From contig JADILM010000012.1 of assembly GCA_016617785.1 (NCBI GenBank), forward strand, positions 1 to 64,000: a DNA stretch of 64,000 nucleotides. Reading direction: 5' to 3'. This DNA comes from Sporobolomyces roseus (taxonomy: Eukaryota; Basidiomycota; Microbotryomycetes; Sporidiobolales; Sporidiobolaceae). The position numbers were made by a program, and so were the translations under genes. Below, one piece after another: positions 34,900-46,037 of the stretch. The stretch's first letter is position 1. Every line of letters begins with the position of its first letter. A model generated the notes under the pieces. That model ran no database searches. It saw nothing but the letters and a program-made list of their open reading frames with translations, and had not been told where the DNA came from.

Positions 34900-37800
34900 T
34901 CAGTATTCCTCTTCCCAATTCAACCATTCACCATACATATTCGGTCTCTCCCCCCTCAAATACGCTTCAAACGTCCTCTTCAACACAGTAGCCCAACTTA
35001 AATCCCTCTCGTCCTCCCCAACCTCTTCGTCACTCCAATCCAAATCCCTAAAATCTCTAGGATCATCTCCCCAATTGTATCCACTACTCCTACCTCCTGT
35101 TGGTCCACGTGCTGTATCTTTTCCTTTTGTGGCTTGAGCGTCGGAAGGAGCGGTTGGTGAAGGACCGGAGGAAGAGGGAGCGTGAGGGGTTTGACGAGAG
35201 GGGTCGAGTTTCAGTTTTGAGGCGAGGTCGAGTCCACGAGCTAGTCGTTCACCAGCGGAGAAACGTGGACCGAGATCGGGGAAATTTCGTGAAGGGTCGA
35301 AAGGTTTCCACCTGAACCACGAGACGAGCTTGAGTTTCTTTCGAGAAAAGAAAGGAAGAGAGGGAGAGAGAGAAACGTACCAGAAGTTGTGGAAGTGATA
35401 AGAGAAAGCACCTTTGAAGAACCCTTCGAATCCGGTAGCTACTGCATCGGCAGATTGTTCTTTCGGAGTTTCAAAGAAATCTTCAAATCGTTTGAAGTAA
35501 GGTTGTGGTGGTCGATCTCGTTGATAATATTCACTGTGACTCGTCCTTCACATCAGCACTGTTCACTTATGACCAGTAAAGAGAGAGAAAGTAGACGTAC
35601 GTATTCAACCAAGCTGGATCAAACAAAGCATCCGGTAACCTCAACAACAAACCCTCCAAACCCGCGTCCTTCGTATACCTTGATACAGTCATCGGATGGA
35701 AATCCAACCCATTCGCAACCGCCGTCCTAAACACGAAATTCCCAATCGCGCTCCCTCTAGCCATTTTCAAGACCGCCGTATTGTACCTCTCCAACCTACT
35801 CCATCTATAAGCGAACGCTCCATGCCAATTAAACAATTCCGTCCAATCCCTCAACAAGATGGTATCTGCATCCAAATAAACTCCTCCGAATCGATGAGTG
35901 AGTACGAATCTTGCCATATCTGAAAGTACAACTGATAATCGATCGTATTCAGTTGCACTCGAACCGACTCGTTCGAATAATGCATCTTTCGATTTCGTTC
36001 GTTGAGTAGGAAGTTTGTGAGGTTGAGCAGAGGAAGAAGAGTTTGAAGATCGAGTAGAATTGAGAGATTCTTGTCGTGCTTTTGAAAGGGCGGCTTCGGC
36101 TGAAGGTGCTAATCCTTCTCCTCCTCCGGATCCTCGTTCGAGTTCTTCAGATTCCGCTTCGACTACTCGTTTGTCCACTGGTACTCCATCAATCATTTCA
36201 TCATCTTCATCGAAATTCTCCGATTCATCTCCTGAATCTTCCGCATCTCGTCTCGCGATTTCAGCTTGAGCTTCTTTAGCTGATCCAGCAGACTACATTT
36301 CGCTCGTTCATACCTCATCAGTACTCTTTCAACAGATGAGAATGAGTGAAAGTGAACGTACACCATATTTAACTCCACCAGAATTGAACAACCTCATATT
36401 CCTCCAACCCTCCATCTCTTTAACCCCATCCAATTGTTCCGTAGTATTCCACAACCTAAATTTGACTGAATCCTTGAACCTCCTATGCAACAAAGGAGCT
36501 GACCAAGGATTCTTCGCCAAATCCAATTTCATTCTCTTCTCTGCTTTCGGATCTGGAAAAGATGATGCAGGTCCAGGATTGATCCAGATCCATAATTGAG
36601 GTCTACAGAGAGTTGGATCTCGTTCGAGAGTTGGGTTCGAACCGATTGGGGAAGAGAGTGAGAGGTGTTGAGTGAACAAGAAGGATAAAGCGGCGGAATA
36701 AGGTTTGTCGGTGAAAGGACCAGCCCAGAAAATGTGAAAGATTCGAGGGTGGGAAGGATCACATGCTGGATCTGCGGTTGGATGGGAAGGGTGAGGAGTG
36801 AAATGAGGATGTCGGTGATGAGAAGCAGAGGGTCCAGTGGATAAAGTGAGTTGTTGTCGAGTTTCGAGGAGATCGGTGAAGGTTGATGTTGTAGAATTCA
36901 TGAGTTTCGTAACATCGGATTGAGATTGTTCGAGATTCTTTTTGAGGGATTCAGTTAAAAGAGTTGAAGTTTGATGTTGAGGTAAGAAAGTAGTTTTCCA
37001 ACTCTCCTGACTCCCTCTTCTCAACGGAGTATCCATTCCCGAATTGACCCTCAACACTTCCAAACAATCCCTAACATATTTCCCTTCCCCAAAATCGCAA
37101 TGATCCATGACATGATCCAAATCCAACGTCGCACCTCCCTCTGGTCTAGGAGGATAAGGTTGACTCTCCCTCCCTTTCTTCAGAGGTAACTCTAAATAAC
37201 TCCTCCCAGGTCCAACAGGAACCATTTCTACTCCATTACTCCTCAGCGGATCTTCACTCTGACCTCCAATAACTATTCCACCACTTCCAAACCCACCTTG
37301 TTGATTCCTCAACCTCCTCTCAACTTCAGCTTTAACTTCTCTCTCCCTCCTCAAATCCTCTTCCGTCCTTTTCGGTAATCCAGGATTCTCAACCCTGACC
37401 AAACCCTGACCATTAACCGGTTGACTAGTTTTCCTCCCTCCTCCTCCTCCTCCTCCTTCTGCATGATTGAATGAAATCCCAGCACTCCTTTTCGATGGAT
37501 AATGACCCTCTGCAATTTCCCACCTCCAAATCCTCTCAATCTCTTTCGAACTAAACACCAAAGTCGAAGGATCCGTAAAAGGTAATTTCCCCGAATCTCT
37601 CCCTGCACGAATCACTCGTTTCCCTAACCTGACCGTCGAAGTGATTGAAAGGAATAAAACGACGATAGTTCCTATCACTGCGAAAAGTGCTCGAATAGGT
37701 CCTGTCCTTTCATTCGAATTCGGTAATGAGGTCGAAGTGGGAGATCCAGCAGATAAATTCGGAGTTCGTTTGAGTTTCGTTTCCCTACTTCCTCCTCCTC

Positions 37801-38095
37801 CAAAGAATGGTAGCGTTCGATTAGGATGTAAGAACCTCAGTACAGGTACTGTCAATTCTCTTCTAGGACCCGAACCAATTCCTCCTCCTCCTCCACCAGG
37901 TAAAGGAACTTTCATTCCCACAAACAAAGATTCACCACATCTTCTCAATTTCGATGAAGAAGTTTGACGAGCTCGTTGGTAAGATAATGCGACTTTTTCT
38001 GCAACGTGAGAAGAGACGGGAGAGGAGGTGTGAGATCTAGGTGGAGAATGATTTGGGGTAGAATGGAATGAAGGGAGTGGGGAATGAGTTGGCAT
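34900..38095 (-). CDS. type II membrane DXD glycosyltransferase (Och1-like, Gly_transf_sug)
   Basis: At least four exons; exon 1 is 36362-38095 and exon 2 is 35601-36292, giving about 1,000 residues. A basic cytosolic N-terminus of about 150 residues precedes a membrane anchor (ALFAVIGTIVVLFLSIT), so the rest faces the Golgi lumen. A long stem follows. The catalytic part begins with HPRIFHIFWAGPFTDKPYSA and PQLWIWINPGP and continues after the first intron. The key segment is MARFVLTHRFGGVYLDADTI: GGVYLDAD is the sugar-nucleotide/Mn-binding DXD motif of the Och1/GT32-type clan. Between the two halves sits an about 100-residue acidic, Ser-rich insertion (DEDDEM...SSNSSSSAQP). It probably adds mannose or another hexose to glycoproteins or glycolipids. 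The donor sugar is not predictable by eye. The protein ends ...YGEWLNWEEEY. Confidence 0.82.
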
Positions 38096-40254
38096 AGTTG
38101 CTTGATTGATTGATTACTGTTCGAATCGATCGTTGAGTTAGTACACGTAGCTTTCTTGAGAGACAGTTCAGATAAGTGAGTTGGGAGTTGAAACTCCCCC
38201 CCTTTTTAAAAACTCTTGATTAGAGACTCACCTCTTTTCTTTTGTTGATGGTTGAGAGTAAAGAACCCTCTTACTTATTGAACGAGTAAGTGGTTGAGAA
38301 GAAAGGGAAAGGGAGAGGATGAGAGGAGAGGGAGAGGGAGAGGGAGAGGGAGCGTGCTAGTCTCGTCGTCCAGGCCAAGAGTCTTGACGTGTACCCTTTG
38401 ATCTAGTCAACTATTTCAATATACAGGCACTTGGTCAGTACAAGTCGCGGATTGAAGGAGGGAGTGATTGGATCTTCTCGAAGTGATTCATCAATCTTCC
38501 TCTCTTCCATTTCCCTCTCTCGAACCGCTAATCCCACAGTACCGATCCATATTGATAGTCCTCAATCCTACCTTGCTCTACTCTCATCCACTATCGCTCG
38601 TTGTAGCTCCTTCGATTGAATTTCCTCCTGATTTCGAAATTCCTCCTTTCCTTTTCCTCTTTCGAAAAAGCTGTTGACAAACTCACCTTCTAATGGATCG
38701 GCACTCCTGTCTTATAGAGATGCGTGGAGCGTAGCTTGTTGAGAGAGAACAGGGAGAGAGAGAAGCGTGGTGACCTAAAAACGAGTAGACCGTTTTACGT
38801 TCGAGACTTTTTGTCAATTTACGCAGCAAAGAAACAGAAAAATCCTTCTCGTATAACTTCCGACTTTTCGAGTGATAGAGGAAGTGGAAGCTCGCACACT
38901 GTAGAGAGTATGTGGGAATAGACCGGCATAGGTTTCATTCGACGAATTAACGACGAAACACTGAGTTTTGAGAACTCGCAGTGAAAAACCCTCGAATACT
39001 TCACCCTCCTGCAGTCCGCAGGCCTAACCCCTCAAAGCTCACGCCGACCATTGCCGGCACAGGCAATCGTATCGAACGATCTCTCGAATGAAGAGTGCCA
39101 GGAGAGAAGAGTGATGACAATCGATTCCATCAACAACTTAAGTTGAAAAAGAGAGAATCTACATCAAAAAAAGGGGGTATTGTCAATCCTGCTTGAAGAA
39201 ACGCTATACCTCGAAGTTCCTTTAAATGGATGGGTTTCGCATTAGGCAAAATGCTGGATTCCCAATCTCCTGCAAACATCGATTTGCGGTCGAGCTACAA
39301 GTGATGGTTTTTCTACCCTCAATATAAAACGAACGTAGGTGTCTGACCTTCCGGAGAAGTAGACGTATCGAGGTTTCTGAAAGAAACTAGAGCGATTTGG
39401 AATTGCTACGAGCGAAGTCATATGAGGGAATATTGGAGGGGATGGGGATGGGTAGGGGGAAGGGAAAAGGGGAGGGCGGCAGGTTGAGAGATGACAGAAG
39501 AGAGCAGCACAGAGCTAGAAAGTGATAAGGGGTTAGCTAGCAGATCGATGGAGGAGGTGGAAGAGAGGTGAAACTCACCAAAAGAACCCTCCTTTTTTTT
39601 TTTCAATCGATCTCATCACATTTCTTTTCCAGAGCGATTGAGCGAGTTAAATAGCAATCAACAGCTTGATCTGAGGTATTCATCATGAGGCAGACATCTT
39701 GATCTGAGGTTGAGAGTTGAAAGTCGAGTGATTTGGAGGGAAGAGAAAGGGGAGGAAGAAATCGATTTTGGAGGGAAACGACTTTTTGGCAACCACAAGT
39801 CGAATGCAGCGTTTGAGATTTCGCTTCCTTTGGGGGGTTTCAGCTCGCACTGCTGCCCTAGGAAGTATAAAGACTATTTTCTCGAGATGGAGGATGAGGA
39901 GGGTCGATGAGAGAGCGACTTTGAAAGTTCGGAAATAGACAAAAACGGGAGTCTGATTACAGAGTAAGCTAGGGACGCAATAGATAGACAGTGGGAAAGC
40001 AAGGTTCAAATAGTGACATTGAAAGGTCGAGTGTAAAAGATCGGATGAGGAGGAAAAACGAAGGGAGAGAGAAAGAGATACAAGAAATTGAAACAACCTT
40101 GAAGTAAGGATCGATAAAAGCTGACATTATTGGACGAGAACTGATAGATTGAGGTGGCGAAGGAGTGTCTCGGGAGAGGAAGAGAAGGGAAAGAGAGAGG
40201 TAGAGATAGTGTCTTTTTTTTGTTAGAGGTCGATCTTTGTGCGAGAGAAACTGA
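38096..40254. other. 2.2-kb gene-poor interval
   Basis: It covers the glycosyltransferase promoter (near 38096) and the region 3' to the CRIB gene. Short frames such as 39683-40096 (-) and 38724-38921 (+) show no domain. A minus-strand start MSAFIDPYFK at 40124 lacks a convincing continuation. A (GAGAGG)n tract lies at 38323-38351. Confidence 0.5.
38323..38351. repeat. GAGAGG hexanucleotide microsatellite
   Basis: About four to five tandem GAGAGG/GAGGGA units, some 230 bp upstream of the glycosyltransferase start codon. On that gene's strand this is a pyrimidine tract. Confidence 0.8.
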
Positions 40255-41169
40255 TTATTGTTGTTTGAGAGCTTGTTCAATCTCCTTCATAGCTCCCTTC
40301 CACTTCTGCGTATCAGTGACTCCCTTCTCCTTCATCTCACTCTCTCCCTTTCCGACCTCCTCATATTTCTCAATCATCCTCAATTCACTCCTCGAGAAAA
40401 TCTCTTCAATCTCCAACACACTCGCTCCTTTCTTCTTACTAGGAGCTGCTCCTGATTGACTAACGAATTGAGTACCTCCAGCTTGTTTGATGATCGATGC
40501 GGTGACGGGTGGTGCAGGTTTTCGTTTTGGAGGAGGAGCGAGGGATTGTCGTCGAGCTAAACGATCGGCGTGAGACGAGGCGGGAGAAGAGCGGTTCGAG
40601 ACATCACCGAGTGGCTTGGGTGAGGCGGGGAGGGAGTAGGGACGCTCGCGAAGAGGACGGGGAGGTGGTGTAGAGGAGAGCTTGTTTTCTGTCATTTCTG
40701 AAAAGAGGGGTGGGACAGGAGGTAAGGGAGGTGAAGGGAGTGAAGTTTGAGTCTGATTTCAGGGGAGAGATAGACGTCAGTATGTTACTTTCGGTCCGCG
40801 AACCATACGAACGTTATTTGAGGAACTTACTGCGATTCCAGCTCCACCTACATGTTGAAATCCACTGGGGTTGCTAATCATACGTTTGTTGACAGGTCGC
40901 AATGGTCTTTTCTCGTCTGATCCATTGCTAGGTCGCTTCATTCGAAGTGAAGGACGTTTCGAGGGAGTTCGAGCGGGAGAATGAGTTGAACCTCCTCGAG
41001 TTGAAGCTGCTAGTTGAGGTAGAGCTGATGAGGTGTAGTGTCGTGGTAGTGCATCATCATCGTGACTCGTCGAAGAGAAGCAATTGAAAGGTGACTATTG
41101 AGAGAGGTGATCAGCTGAGTTGAATCGGAGAATGCTCAGAGAGCCTCAAATGAAAGGGGGACTCACCAT
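40255..41169 (-). CDS. small CRIB-domain protein, Cdc42/Rac effector
   Basis: Three exons: 41167-41169 (the initiator ATG alone), 40831-41094 and 40255-40752, giving 254 residues. The second exon reads SPFNCFSSTSHDDDALPRHY and ends with RMISNPSGFQHVGGAG, which matches the CRIB/PBD consensus ISxPxxFxH followed by a His-Val-Gly-like turn. CRIB motifs bind GTP-loaded Cdc42 or Rac. There is no kinase or WH1 domain, so this is a stand-alone effector like yeast Gic1/Gic2 rather than a PAK. The rest is Pro-rich (LPSPPLPPVPPLF) and basic, ending in a predicted helix (WKGAMKEIEQALKQQ). The single-codon first exon is inferred because the upstream exon offers ATG exactly at the GTGAGT donor and the next exon is open in phase 0. 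A different start remains possible. Confidence 0.72.
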
Positions 41170-41478
41170 CTCTTTGTTGGTCTTGAGGGTGAACAGTAGG
41201 AAGTCAACGAAGATCACAGTCTAGTGTGTTTGTTCGAGTTTGAAAGGAGGTTGAGAGGAGGTTCCTGCAATGAAGTTCAGGGGTTGAGAGAGCCCGACGA
41301 CCGTGTAGCAGGATATTTTCCGATAGCGTGGTGTTGCTGTCAGTCACACTTTGTTCCTGCTGATCTAGTTCGATGGCTTTGAATGGGAAGTGAAGGGAAG
41401 GAACTCAAGAGGGAACGTTGAATGAAAAAGGGAGGGTTCGTTCCTCTACCTCTTCGCAATCGATCGGCTAGCTCGGGA
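41170..41478. promoter_or_regulatory. divergent promoter region
   Basis: About 310 bp between the CRIB gene (-) and the first of the paralogous pair (+). No clear element can be named. Confidence 0.4.
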
Positions 41479-43469
41479 ATGGCCTCGAGAGGGATATCGG
41501 GATCATTGGATATATGGGAGACTAGAGCAGGTGCGTCTCCTTTACGTCTTCGATTGCCTCATCCCCTCAAATCCACTCATCTTCCTTGGGCTCTATCACA
41601 GCTAAACAACAATTGGAGCAGTACGAGGGACTCTCTCGAGACTTTCGAGAACTAGATCAAGCTATCGCTTTACTACCAGCGACTCAAGACAACCTTTCAG
41701 TCGCTTCTTATCGACCTTTCCTCGATATAATCAATTCAGATCTTTCGCCAAATTGGACAGAGACGAGCGGGATCTTGAGCGATATCTTTGGAGAATTGGG
41801 TCAGGCAACTAAGCAGGAGGTACCGAGGGGATATGGTGGGATTATCGCTTTGCGGAAAGCGGTTGGAAGAACGAGGATAGACGATGAAAAGGTTGGAGAG
41901 ATTAGGCATTGGTTGTTCTTGGTGACTAGATCAGTTCATCATACGAGGTGAGTCTCGTCGTCTTTTCACTTCTGCCTTTCGCTTAAATCATTCTTGAACA
42001 GGGAGATTATCGCTCGCAATCCAGTCACTCCCGATTCTATCCTCCCCAATAATGGTGCAGCATCCAGTCACCGAGGAAGGTAGGCGGTCGCATATCCGGA
42101 TTCCCAGCAAACTGAAACTGATCTCGAATCGATTGAATGCAGAAACTCGTCGGTTTCAGCCAATTCGCAAGTCTCAACCTCTTCCAACCAGAATCTGCTA
42201 GCTACGAACAACGTCGACGGTCAACAAGAATCACGGAATCTCGATAGCCCTCCCCGTTCACAGTCTCTTTCGGTCAACCCGAACCTCGAAACTACCGAAC
42301 AGCCCTCCGCTCCACCAGGACGACGAGCGACTTCGAAACGATCGCGTGAGTCGGGAGTCTCGCCAGAAACCAGCTCGGAGGACAAGCCCGAAACTCCAAG
42401 AAAGCGTAACAAGGGCAAAGGTCGAGCGGAGGAATCGAACGAGACGGATGCGAATGGCAAGGGGAAACGTAGAGAAGGTCTAGGTCAGACTGCGAAGAGG
42501 GTGACGAGATCGTCGAGTGGTGGAAATGGTGAGAATAAGGGTGAGCGGGAGAAAGAGGAGACGGTGAATTTCCTCTCACCTCATCTCGCTTCTTGCGCGC
42601 AGCTGACCCCGTCTACTATGATCATTCAGCCTCGTAGAGTCTCGCCTACTCCTGTGGCGGATCCGCGCAACGATGCCGAAGCTTCCCCTCCTCTTCGACC
42701 TCTGCTTTCTCCCGAAGAACAACTCGTTCGATCAGTCTTCCCCTCGATCCCTCTCGACATCAAACTCTCCTCTACCTCAACGCCTCGTCCTCCTCACATC
42801 GACTTCGAAACACCATTCGAGCGGCCCGATATCGGAGGCGGCCCCCAAGTGATAGACAACCCTGGAACTCGTGGCAAGAACTGGGCTCTAAATCGAAATC
42901 ATCTCTGCATAAGAACCTCCCTCAATCTCTGCAAGCTCGCAACATCAGCAGGCAATACCCGTCTCTTCGCTCCTGGTGAACCGATCGTGATACCGATCGA
43001 GATGTCGGCTGGAAAGGTTCACAGAACTTTTATCGCGAATCCCGAGGTCGGGAAGCATCGATCTGTTGCGAACGTTTGGATCAAGGATCAAGACGAAGAC
43101 TCTTGGCTGTACCGAGGACTGTACGAGATAGCGTACGACGGGAGTGAGGAAGAAAACGTCGAGTACTTGCCTGTTCCGACAGGGTCCGAGGAGAAAGTGA
43201 GGATACATACAGAGCTGGAACGACTCGTAAAGGAACATGCAACAAAGAAGAAAAAGGACGAAACAACTGTTCGACTTGAGCGAGCTCTGGAGGATTGGGG
43301 GTTCGAAGCGAGGAATCGAGAGGCGGCTGTATTAGAGATGGGGACTCGAAACGAGGGTGATAGGAGGAAGCACGTCAAGTATATCGCTCTGAGATGTGTT
43401 GGGTGGGACGAAGAGAGTTGGAGGATCTGGACCAGGAAGAGAAACAAACGATTGAGAATCGCAAATTGA
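41479..43469 (+). CDS. tandem paralogue A, C-terminal domain of unknown function
   Basis: Four exons (41479-41530, 41602-41947, 42002-42079, 42143-43469) give 600 residues. The start MASRGISGSLDIWETRA was chosen because it parallels MASAVRVELPDIYEANA in the next gene; an in-frame ATG at 41422 is an alternative. Architecture: a helical N-terminal domain (about residues 18-135; SWTET-like segment LSPNWTETSGILSDIFGELG, GGIIALRKAVGRTR), a basic Ser-rich linker with several KR patches that could be nuclear signals, and a C-terminal domain (PDIGGGPQVIDNPGTRGKNW, RNHLCIRTSLNLC, WLYRGLYEIAYDG, HVKYIALRCVGWDEESW). The last pattern resembles the basidiomycete DUF6697-type domain (a YxG-YR strand and a VGWD/VGYD ending), but I cannot confirm this. 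An optional 39-nt intron may lie at 42564-42602. Function unknown. Confidence 0.72.
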
Positions 43470-43648
43470 TTATTCAGGCTATCGTCGTTGTTTTCACTCT
43501 CGTTGCGCTTTCGCGAGAGAGCGGTCATTCTGAAGCGTCAAAGAGAGAAGGAATGAAAGTTACCTTGCGAAACTTGCGAATTTCAACTCCAAGGTTTTCT
43601 CGGAACTCGCCTCCTTTCATTTCTTCACTTCTCGCTATCGGCTCGCGA

Positions 43649-45898
43649 ATGGCTTCAGCAGTTAGAGTAGAGTTACCAGACATCTACGAAGCCAACGCTG
43701 GTCAGTTCCTCTCCTCCGTTGCCTGTTGCCGCATGTTTTGAGATGTTGATCTAGTTTCACATGATGCACATCGGAACTCACTCTCAAGCACCACTTTAGG
43801 CTCAAGAGAGACTTCGAAGATCTGTCCGAAGGAATCGACCTCCTCCCCAGCCCCGCCGTCGAAAGACTTCATCCCTCCTACGAACCCTTCGTCTCGCTAC
43901 TTCTAGATGCCAAATCGCCGAGGTGGGAGGAAGTCGAGGGTCTTCTTGATAGTACATTCGGCTCAGATCGAGGAGCGAAGGAGGTCATACCGGGTAGATG
44001 GGGAATCGGAGCGGTTCGGGAAGTTTTTGGGAGAGCTATCTTCGAGGTGGAAGTAGCCGAGTTACCCCAAGCGAGACAATGGATCGCCTGGTTGGAACTG
44101 TCAGTAAAGTACACGCGGTGAGTTTTCATCAACATTACCCGTGTTTCGAAGATTTGTACTGAACTCACTCTTTCGTAGCAAACGCCTTCTCTCTCGACAA
44201 CCTGGGACTACTTCACATCCTGTTGACAATGGAGCATCTTCTACTGGTCAAGCAAGGTGAGCTTTGGATCTAGCGGTCTCACCTTGAGGCCAGATCTGAT
44301 CCTTTTCTGCGAATAGCGTATCGACCGATCGTACGATCTCCTCGGCTCCCGCCAAATCGACATCTCCTTCCCAACTCAGAACGAACAACGTCCTCGGAGC
44401 CGAAGCGAATGGTAGAGAGGTATCTTCCGACCTCAGCAGCTTGTCTCGTTCGCAATCACTCTCTATCGACCCAAATCCCGATAATGGTTTCGGCTTCTTT
44501 AACCATCGAGAACAATCAGTGCAGCCACCTCTATCGCCACGCTACGACGGTCCGATGAAGAGATCGCGAGGAGATAGTCCATCGCCGTTACCCGAGGGGA
44601 AGCCTCGACGATCGAAATCTCCTCGAAAGGTGGACAAGGGGAAACAACGAGCGGTTGAGTCACAGAGTGAAGATGAAGTCGGGGGAATAGCGGAGAACGA
44701 TGAGGCTGGAGTAGAAGCGAGGAACGAACAGAGTCAAGCGAAGAAGCGAAGAACTAGATCATCGGTCAGCGCTTCAAAGCCTATCAACTCCCCTTATTTG
44801 GACGAGGATGATGACGATGGAGAAGACGAGGATGAGGAGGAGTCGGGGAAAGAATCGGAGAAAGAGGATAGCGACTTCGAAGGGTCTGAGGGAGAAGAGG
44901 CAGATTCGGACGATGAACCGGTTCAACCTGTACAAAGCCGAGGGTCAAGTGGAGCTAGGAGGATGGTGATAGTTGACGAGGACGATGTTCAGCGGGATGG
45001 AATAGAGGTTAGTTCTTTGCTCGCCGTTCCTTCACCACGAGACTGACCTTCACTCTTCCGTCTTTCACAGGATGCTGGTCTTCCGAGCGATATCATGACT
45101 GATTCTCTTGGAGGAAACGTCGCTACCGGCTCTTCTCGGATCCTTTCAGCCGAAGAAGAACTCGTTCGATCAGTCTTCACCTCGATTCCCGCGGACGTCA
45201 ACCTCTCGGCTCCCCCCAGCTTTCATCCTTCCCAGGAAGACTGCCAGATCACCTTTAAGCGTGCGCAGATTGGAGGCGGTCCCCAGATGATGGTCAACGC
45301 CGGAACTAGCGGAGGCAGATACCACCGTTCTCGCAATCATCTCTGTATCAAGACCGATATGAATCTTTGCGGGACGCCGAACGGGACAAAGAATCCTCTA
45401 CCTTTCGCTGCTGGTCAACCCGTTGTCGTAATCGCTCGCACATCGAAATGCGAGGAAATTTTACGAGGAATAGCTTCAAAGCCGAAGCTCGGTAAAACGA
45501 CGCCGTTCATTCACGTCTGGATCAAGAACTGTTACAAGGGGATGTATGAGGTAGCGTATGATGGGAGTAAACCGGGCAAGGGCGAAATCTTGCCTGAAAG
45601 TACCGGCGGCGGACAGGGAGCGCAGGTTCACAAGGAGTTGCTCAACAAGATCGAAGCTCACATGAACGATAAACACTCGGAAGAGGTTTCGAGAAGCTGG
45701 GGATTCGCTGCCAGGGATTGGGCGGGAGTTGAGGCAGAGATTAGTACAAGGAATCCTGGTGGGAAGAGGCATGTCAAGTATATCGCGCTGAGATGCATAG
45801 GGTGGGATCAGGAGAGCTGGAAACAATGGATTGCGAAACGAGACGAAGGCGGAAACGCAGTCAAGAACGGGCGGAGCAAGAAGAAAGTTCGATTGTAA
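43649..45898 (+). CDS. tandem paralogue B, C-terminal domain of unknown function
   Basis: Same architecture as the preceding gene: MASAVRVELPDIYEANA, a helical N-terminal domain (LKRDFEDLSEGIDLLPSPAV, SPRWEEVEGLLDSTFG, WGIGAVREVFGRAI, WIAWLELSVKYTR), a nuclear-type linker with PRRSKSPRK and a very acidic run (DEDDDDGEDEDEEESGKE), an intron near 45007-45070, then the C-terminal domain (AQIGGGPQMMVNAGTSGGRY, RNHLCIKTDMNLC, WIKNCYKGMYEVAYDG, HVKYIALRCIGWDQESWKQW) and a basic tail. LSAEEELVRSVFTSIPADVN matches LSPEEQLVRSVFPSIPLDIK of its neighbour. The acidic block is a difference from paralogue A. The junction between exon 1 and the next exon (about 43700-43800) does not join in phase with the visible AG acceptors, so that part of the model is unsure. 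Function unknown; nuclear location is inferred. Confidence 0.68.
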
Positions 45899-46037
45899 TT
45901 CTCGTCTTCTGTCGTTGTTTAATTTGCTGTATTGCTGTCTGTACTACCATCTCACTCGTTTTCGTTGCTATCGTCTCGCTCGTCGTAGTTAGTGAGGTCC
46001 AATAAGGGTCTCTATTTCTGCGAAAGGTAAAATATCG

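Noticed and set aside
39970..40280. Minus-strand start MSAFIDPYFK that recalls small mitochondrial subunits
   Set aside because: No canonical donor follows and no downstream exon restores a plausible small membrane protein.
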